From Ailanthus altissimus (Eukaryota > Streptophyta > Magnoliopsida > Sapindales > Simaroubaceae): a DNA stretch of 64,000 bases. Position 1 is the stretch's first letter; every line of letters begins with the position of its first letter. Shown piece after piece: positions 57,561 through 64,000 of this stretch. Below the pieces are notes generated by a model, which ran no database searches, had not been told where the DNA came from, and saw only the letters and a list, made by a program, of their open reading frames with translations. A program made the translations under genes and the position numbers. The stretch spans positions 8,635,501 through 8,699,500 of the forward strand of contig OX327693.1 of NCBI GenBank assembly GCA_946807835.1, read 5' to 3'.

Positions 57561-60078
57561 AAAAAAAAATGGAGGTAAGTGTTTTTTAGGATATAAATCG
57601 AAGTTAACCTAATAAAATATTCTTTTTTAAGAATATTAATTCTTAATAATGTTAATCTACTTCAAGTTTTTATTTTTATTCTTTTTTTTTTGTTTCTTAA
57701 ATTAGTATACAATAAAAATTTGTAATTTTTTTTACATTTATAACATGATTAAGAATTGATTTGTATTTTCTTTTTTACCATAATATGAAATAAACTAATT
57801 TATATTTAATTTATTTTTATGCTTTTAGGACTTAAGAACGATAAATAAGTTTGTACGTAGCCATAACTTCAAATACTTCTTAATAACAATAAATTCAATT
57901 TCCTTTCTTTAAAATTATTATTATTGTGTTGGCATAATCAAGAGTTCAAGCTTTTACCATCACAAGTAATTTTCTTTTCTTTTCTTTTTTCATGTTTATA
58001 TATATTTTTAAATGAATTAAATATTAATGACTAATTTAATTTATATAAATTATTATGTGGAAGTTTATTTGAAAAAAAAAATAGTTAGAGAACTATTATT
58101 TATGATAGATTAATTTATATTACACCGACTCTTTTTTTTTTTTTTTTGAACAAGAAGTTACACCGACTCTTCTTATTTTCATACTAATGAGAAACGTGTA
58201 CTTTTAATTATGAAACTTACTAAAGTAAATGTATTGTAACAAAATAGAAGACGAGTTTATGTATATTTGTTTCCTTTAAAAAGAACTTGCCAAGGGTATT
58301 AACTCATAATCAATAATAAATGATTTCTACACTTTAAGATATCATTAATTACGTTAGGGTTTTATGGGCTTTAATATCACTTTATTGATATTTTAGTACT
58401 CTAAAATTTTAGTGTATAAAGAAAATTTTTCTCACAAGTAAAACATGAATAAAAAATTCACATAAAGTAAAATAAAAATAATAATATACAAAGCATAAAA
58501 AATGTACGTAATTTGACAACAAATATTTATTTCTATGGTGGTTTAAGAGATTTTAACTTTTTTTATTACTTAATTCACAAAGAACTCTTAAATTATAAAG
58601 ATTTCAAGATCATTAAGATCTCTCATAAGGAATTATTATGGAATACAACAATAGACAAGTTATCCAAAGCATTTATCAATACTCTTTTACGCATTCAATA
58701 CTTAAGCATTCTCATAATAACACTCTCTCGCACACTCAATTCTTTAGTGCTTTAGAGCTCTTTATTTTCTCTTATGCTAATGCATTTAGATATGTTGTTA
58801 ATTTAATATGTTTCGAAGAGTTTATATAAGCTCTAAAACATTTTTAAAAATCTCATTTCTTGTTGAAATAAAAGTCAATACGTAAAGAAAATTCAAAACT
58901 GACTTAAACTCATTAAAACAGCTTAACAAGGAATTTTTTTAAAACTTGGCGACGCCGCGACCAACATGTTGGCTCCGCGATGCCCAAGCCTGGAAGAAGT
59001 CTTCCTCACGTGTTTTGCACTCTTTTTTACTTTTAACTCTTTACTTTCATTTCTTTCTCGTATGTCTAACGCGTACTCAATCTCATATTGGTTCATAAAT
59101 TTAACCTATATTAGCTTTCATAATAATTAATAAAATTAAGAGTACTACTATACTTAAATAGTTGAGATATAAAATTTAAATTTAATTGATGTGTCATTAA
59201 TCGTTAACTATTCCTTATCAAATGATTGGTGATTTTTTATTTCTTATTAATATGATACTAATTAATAATTGATACATTAAATACTATATAAATTTATATT
59301 TCAATTATATAAACATAGTATTATTATAAAATTAAAGATGAAACAATAATCATAATAAAATTTAAATAATCATTAATGTATTATATAGATTTTCCTTAAA
59401 CAAGTAATGAAGAATATGTATGGCATATATATGATAGGTTATTGAATGAGCTGGTACAAACACAATATCTTTACTAATTGTCACTAAAATCAATCCTCAT
59501 CCATTAGACACGGATCATACTAAAAGGTTAATCTAATAGAAAGATATCATAGAATTTTTTCCCCTTTAATTTTTTTAATACTCAATTAAATCTTAATAAT
59601 TTCACTTATTTGTATCTCTCTATATATACATATAAAGACTTATTTATTTAGAAAAAAAAAATCAGTGGTGTTCAAGAGAACTAGGGCCTTCAAAAAGTCC
59701 ACCTCTAATCAAAACATGACATAAATAATTATGTTTTTATTGTTGTAAATAAATAAAATAATAAAATATATAATCAAAACACAAATGAAACTCAGAGGAA
59801 TGATTAGCCTTTCGGTTGACTTCAAAATATGGACGACTTCTACGTCAACGAGTTGAATTTATATTATTTTTGAGAGAAATACAATATGTCACTACCGTAC
59901 TTTATACATATCCATGAATATTATAAACTACAAAACAAAAGGCGGTGATGGTCTCGCTAGTAGTGGTGCTGACGAGAACCCTCTAATGCATAAGTTAGTT
60001 TAAAAAAATAATAAATGTATTAGAAGAGAAAAATAAAAATAAAGAAGAGATTAGAACCTACTTTATTTAAAGTAGAGA

Positions 60079-60079
<1 letters not shown>
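57561..60079. other. Intergenic DNA, partly the duplicate of 27.7-28.8 kb
   Basis: No gene. 59060-59815 matches 27680-28790 in patches, including the 'gaatgagctggtacaaacacaatatctttac' region at about 59440. The frames at 58513-58829 lack recognisable motifs. A GC-richer spot occurs at about 58950-59000. Confidence 0.5.

Positions 60080-60080
<1 letters not shown>

Positions 60081-60115
<35 letters not shown>
60081..60115. repeat. (TA)n microsatellite
   Basis: About 17 perfect TA dinucleotides upstream of repeat R copy 2. Confidence 0.95.
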
Positions 60116-60118
<3 letters not shown>

Positions 60119-60199
60119 GTGTAAGTCTTTTTTAGGAGGACCATTAATGCTATTTATTTCATAATTTCTTAAATTAAGGACTTATAATTATTAGAATTT

Positions 60200-61462
60200 G
60201 TGCTTACGTGTCATCCTAAATTATATGAATATTTAATTTTGTAATATTATATAATAAATATTTTATTAAATCGCTAATTACATTAATTAAATGGTATAAT
60301 GCTTTAACGCTACAAACATTGTATGATCTGAAGAAGTTCGGATCTAGTCTGAAGGAGTTCGGATCTGGTCTAAAAGAGTTTAGATCAATGCTAAAAATTA
60401 GCATTGCTGACAATTGTAAATGCTAAAGAGTTAGTAGGTTATAATAATCAGTAAAATCTAAAAAGTTAGAACTTTGTTTGTAACGAGACAAAGATTTGAA
60501 AGTACACTAGTAATAATATAGTTGCAAAGAATTGCAATAAGTGTTAAGAAATGTTATTACACAAATATATTCTGAAACATAATATTCTTGGTCTAATTCA
60601 CCGATGCGAGTCTATCGGTGAAACTTTTTTTATTATATAGATCAGTGTATGATTATATCTGAATAGTCTAGATAATTGTTCTTAGTTGATTATGGGCTTA
60701 ACGAAAGCTCGTATAGCATAGGGTATTAGTGAGGACTGAATACTGAACAGACTCAATGAGGACCCTAAGACATATCCCATGAAGCCATCAATGGTAGTTC
60801 CTCTCGAGTTGAGTAGTATTCGTGGTTCTTTGATCTGAGCGCCACGGTGGGCTTGTGAGTGATCAATCATACTTTAGTTCCACGTATGTCAGAAACCTTT
60901 TATAGTCTGACCGCTACGTGTCGTTGGGTATGGTTCGATGCTCATGGAATCCGTGTACACAGATATAGGATCCATCAGCTCACATGAAAGTCTTATGGCT
61001 ATAAGCAATATTTGGAGATTATATATCTGGATTCTCTGAGATTGTATCTCAGAAAGTCTTATGGCTATAAGCAATTAATCTTGGAAAAAAGTTTTCTATA
61101 GGGTTAAACATTATCGCAAAAGTATTTTCGCATATTGTTTATAGAGATACGTGTCTAGAGAAAAGTTCATGGATAAGTGCAAGGAGATTTGATAGTGATG
61201 ATCTATATCCCTACTCTTTCAGGATATAATTAGCGGAAGGATTATACGTATGCGCTATAACCTCAACTTGTATGGTTTAACGTGCTAATTTGTAATATCC
61301 GTAATGTATACATAGGGCATCGATCATGGATTAACAGAATAGTTCCATTTGACAAATTGGTTATGGACTTAAGGAGTCCTATAATATAAAGTATACTAGT
61401 TATGCACTGGGGTAGCGTGCCAGTTTGAATAATTCAATCCAGTAAATTCCAACAGACTGAAA
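60200..61462 (+). repeat. Dispersed repeat R, copy 2 (left part)
   Basis: Aligns with 35910-37135: 'attttattaaatcgctaat', 'attgtatgatctgaag', and the best-kept core with 'cctctcgag', 'agcgccacggtgggctt' and 'ccgctacgtgtcgttgggt' (about 60790-60940). A local duplication of 'agtcttatggctataagcaat' is present (60988-61008, 61052-61072). Frames here are broken relative to copy 1, so it is not coding. Confidence 0.7.
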
Positions 61463-62885
61463 ATTTGTTTGAGTATCTCTCGGGATGGGTACGTGTTAAG
61501 ACTTGTTAAGTACATCAATTAGTTAACAATAGTTGTTGACCAATATGATGATGAAATATGACACCTTGTAAGTGATTGATGCTATACTAGTTAAGCCCAA
61601 GCGCACACTTCGTATCAAGTAATATATGATTTTAAGTCTATTTATCATTCCCACATAGACTATGTGATTTAATTCTTCAATCAATTACTAAAATTATATC
61701 TACTTAACTTTTATTTATAAAAATTAAAATTTAAAATTTAATTAACTAACCTAATTCTATCATATTAAACTAAACCTTAATAGCAACAAATAAGAGATAA
61801 ATTCACTAAAAGATAATAATTTAGGATATAAACTCATCCCCTAATATTTTGTTGGACTTATTAATATCTTAATTAATCACTTAATACGAATTGATTGGTT
61901 TAGACACTAAACTTACCATAAGCCTCTATTGATGGTCGAGTGACTCTATTACGCATTCTAATAATCACCTATATGTTTATGGTAATTAAATTATAATGTA
62001 ATTCATTAAGATCAAGTCTAAATAATACCATACATTCTACTTAGGTATATGTTTATCCTAGATGAAACTCATAGTTATTACTCTATGATCATGCATCAAA
62101 CTATCCTAGGCTAAACACATGAATCCTTTTATCAAGTTCATTATGGTTTTCCAATCATTCAATATATTGATAAGGTATAATGAAAGCATTAAACACAATA
62201 TAGAATAAATTAATTATAATAATTAAGTTCATGAACTAAGAATCAATGAAATTCAACTATATACTAAATTCATATAGTCTAACCCTAGAATAACAAGTTT
62301 AGCTCATCACAAAACCAAGAGTATCAAACCAATTCATGAATAAGAGCAAGAACAAGAACAAGAACAAGAACAAGAACATAATAATAAGAAAAGAGAAGAA
62401 AAACTAATCAAGAAGATGTCTTGAATTGCTTCTTTCTTAATCTTGACTCAAAGCTTGATTTTTGATTTCTTGGTTTTGATTTTTGATTTTGTATTATGAA
62501 TTCTTTCTCTAAATTCTTACCTCTCTAAAGTCTTGAATTAAGGCTTTTGGCCTTCTATTTATAGGTTTATGTCTTCAAATTAGGGTAAAACATCAAATAA
62601 AAATCAGATTAGGATTACTATTTACGAGTATTGTTCATGGGGGAGCACTGTTCACGCAGCTACATAGCGCTGTATATACTGTAGCTCAGTACTGTAGCAA
62701 ATCTATTTTAGCATTTTGATGTTTTTGCCTTATTTGCTTCGAATGTTTCATCTCCATTTGCTCCATTGACTCAAAACTTATAAAATAATAATAAAATACA
62801 TAAAAAGCCAAATAATGTTAATTTAAACAAACAAATATTAAGTTTGAAAGATAGAAATATTGCACCTAATTAACCCATATCAGTA
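61463..62885. mobile_element. Non-coding 1.4-kb insertion in repeat R, relative of the 30-kb insertion
   Basis: Lies between the end of the left part of R (ccaaca, 61455) and sequence resembling the R tail. It contains 'caagcgcacacttcgtatcaagtaatatatga...cattcccacatagac' and a 3' zone 'ggcttttggccttctatttatagg', the same order of landmarks as 30007-31377. No ORF. A GC-richer patch at about 62640-62700 includes 'agcgctgtatatactgtagctcagtactgtagc'-type repeated ctgtag words. Confidence 0.45.
62343..62378. repeat. (AAGAAC)n microsatellite
   Basis: About six tandem AAGAAC hexamers inside the 61.46-62.88 kb insertion. Confidence 0.9.
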
Positions 62886-64000
62886 AGCCATTTATTATTT
62901 AACTTTAAAATGACTAAAATGGCCTTACTTGTTGGACAAGTAAAATTATTATTTATTCATAAAATTATTATTTTTTTTAATAAAATAGCAATAATATATT
63001 TGATATTATTTTAAACAAGTCAAACAATGATATTTTACTCATTTGTAATATATGTTTCATTATTTAAATAATTGTAAAGACAAGTAAGCATGGCTAATTC
63101 TTACAAGGTAGGGGCTGAATGCATTTGAAAATGTTTCTCTTTTGGCTTCCACTTTCGACAATCACACACATGCCTTTTGTAATTCTTTAATTTGATTAAA
63201 GAATTATTTAACAAGAGTAAATGGCCTTAGCAAGGGTTGTCATACTTTGGTGGGGCCGTATTTTACTTGCCAAAAAGAGAAAGAGTTTCTCTATTTGGTT
63301 ACAAATTTCAGCCAAGTGCATTCATACTTTTTGTTTCATTTGTTTATTGTAAGCAAATAAAGGAAACAAAGGAAAATGGCTAAAGTGTTGTAAGCCATAC
63401 TTGTGCATCACTTGTTGCTTGTTTGGAAGCAAATAATTAAAGCAAATAAAGAGCACAAATTTGCTCATTTTGGGGTGAAGTTACACAACCATATAGAAAG
63501 AAAAAAGAAAAGCTTTAAAATTTTCAAGTGTTGGGCATTGTTCAAGTGTTGAACTTCATCATCTTCTTTTCTTTCAAATGGCTGGCCAAACTGATTGTAA
63601 TAATATATGATTTTTTTTATTTAAATGTTAAAGTAGAATAAATATCATTTATAGCTTATAGTACTCCATAGCTTAAGGTGTTAAGAAAATTAGTTTAAGT
63701 GTTAAACTAAGGTTTAATTATTAAACTTTGCTAAAATCAAGCTGCTATTCTAGTCTGTTTAAGCCCACGAAGTTGGGTGCTAGAATTAAAAACAAGTTCA
63801 CTTCAAGGTGGGAACTCTAGCTAAATTATTCACAAGGCTTGTTAAGGTGATTGCTCAATACTTATAATTTCATTTATGTGATAAATTAAAATTTTATTGT
63901 GTTTATCAATTTAAAAAATTAGATTTTTAGTTACCGCTGCTATGAATATTGTATGAGATACACATATTTGTAATGATGAACACAATACTCATACATATAC
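62886..64000 (+). repeat. Probable right part of repeat R copy 2, cut by window edge
   Basis: AT-rich sequence whose order of landmarks follows 37190-37960 of copy 1: a 'ttattatttattcataaaattatt' zone, a 'ggctggcca' word (63583; 37556 has 'ggccagcca'), a 'cttcaaggtggg' zone and a terminal 'gctatgaatattgtatgagata' (63940; 37930 has 'gctatgtatgtatatgtatgagata'). Divergence is high, so the assignment is tentative. No gene. Confidence 0.4.

Overview
The window is nuclear DNA of a flowering plant, most likely a eudicot. It is very AT-rich, carries plant genes with introns (an Ariadne-type RBR ubiquitin ligase and a calcium-dependent protein kinase), is packed with Ty1/copia and Ty3/gypsy LTR elements, a TRIM and SINEs, and contains old copies of a plant pararetrovirus (Caulimoviridae). 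I cannot name the species.

Layout. 1-5447: rearranged endogenous caulimovirid. The plus-strand part has a tRNA-Met primer-binding site, a run of tiny and medium ORFs and a complete separate movement protein; an inverted part encodes the coat-protein C-terminus with both badnavirus/tungrovirus-type cysteine motifs, broken by a stop and frame changes. 5570-17515: a dead copy (minus strand) of an ARI8-like gene, lacking the 3' half, with lost start codon, stops and frameshifts, invaded by a second viral movement-protein fragment, a decayed copia element and a textbook TRIM. 17516-26000: AT-rich minisatellites arranged as one giant imperfect palindrome. 26085-26220: a tRNA-derived SINE with a 12-bp target duplication. 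26233-28790: intergenic DNA that is repeated at 54.5-59.85 kb. 28790-32545: minus-strand copia remnant holding a 1.4-kb non-coding insertion. 32590-43546: CDPK pseudogene (EF-hand half) split by a 10-kb copia element, which itself contains a 2.1-kb repeat and an internally deleted gypsy element. 44607-53420: the apparently intact ARI8-like gene on the minus strand, 15 coding exons, 561 residues. 53771-59850: downstream half of the duplicated block, with a 1.1-kb private insertion and a fragment resembling a linear-mitochondrial-plasmid RNA polymerase. 60200-64000: second copy of the 2.1-kb repeat, again carrying a 1.4-kb non-coding insertion.

Interpretation. The two ARI8-like loci and their downstream flanks (about 5.6-28.8 kb and 48-59.85 kb) form a direct segmental duplication. 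One copy kept an open reading frame; the other decayed and became a sink for viral and transposon insertions and for satellite expansion. Because the copies align, each insertion can be delimited against an empty site. The points most worth following up are the unusual gene organisation of the caulimovirid fragments and the foldback minisatellite. All pairwise comparisons were made by eye; no search or alignment program was run.
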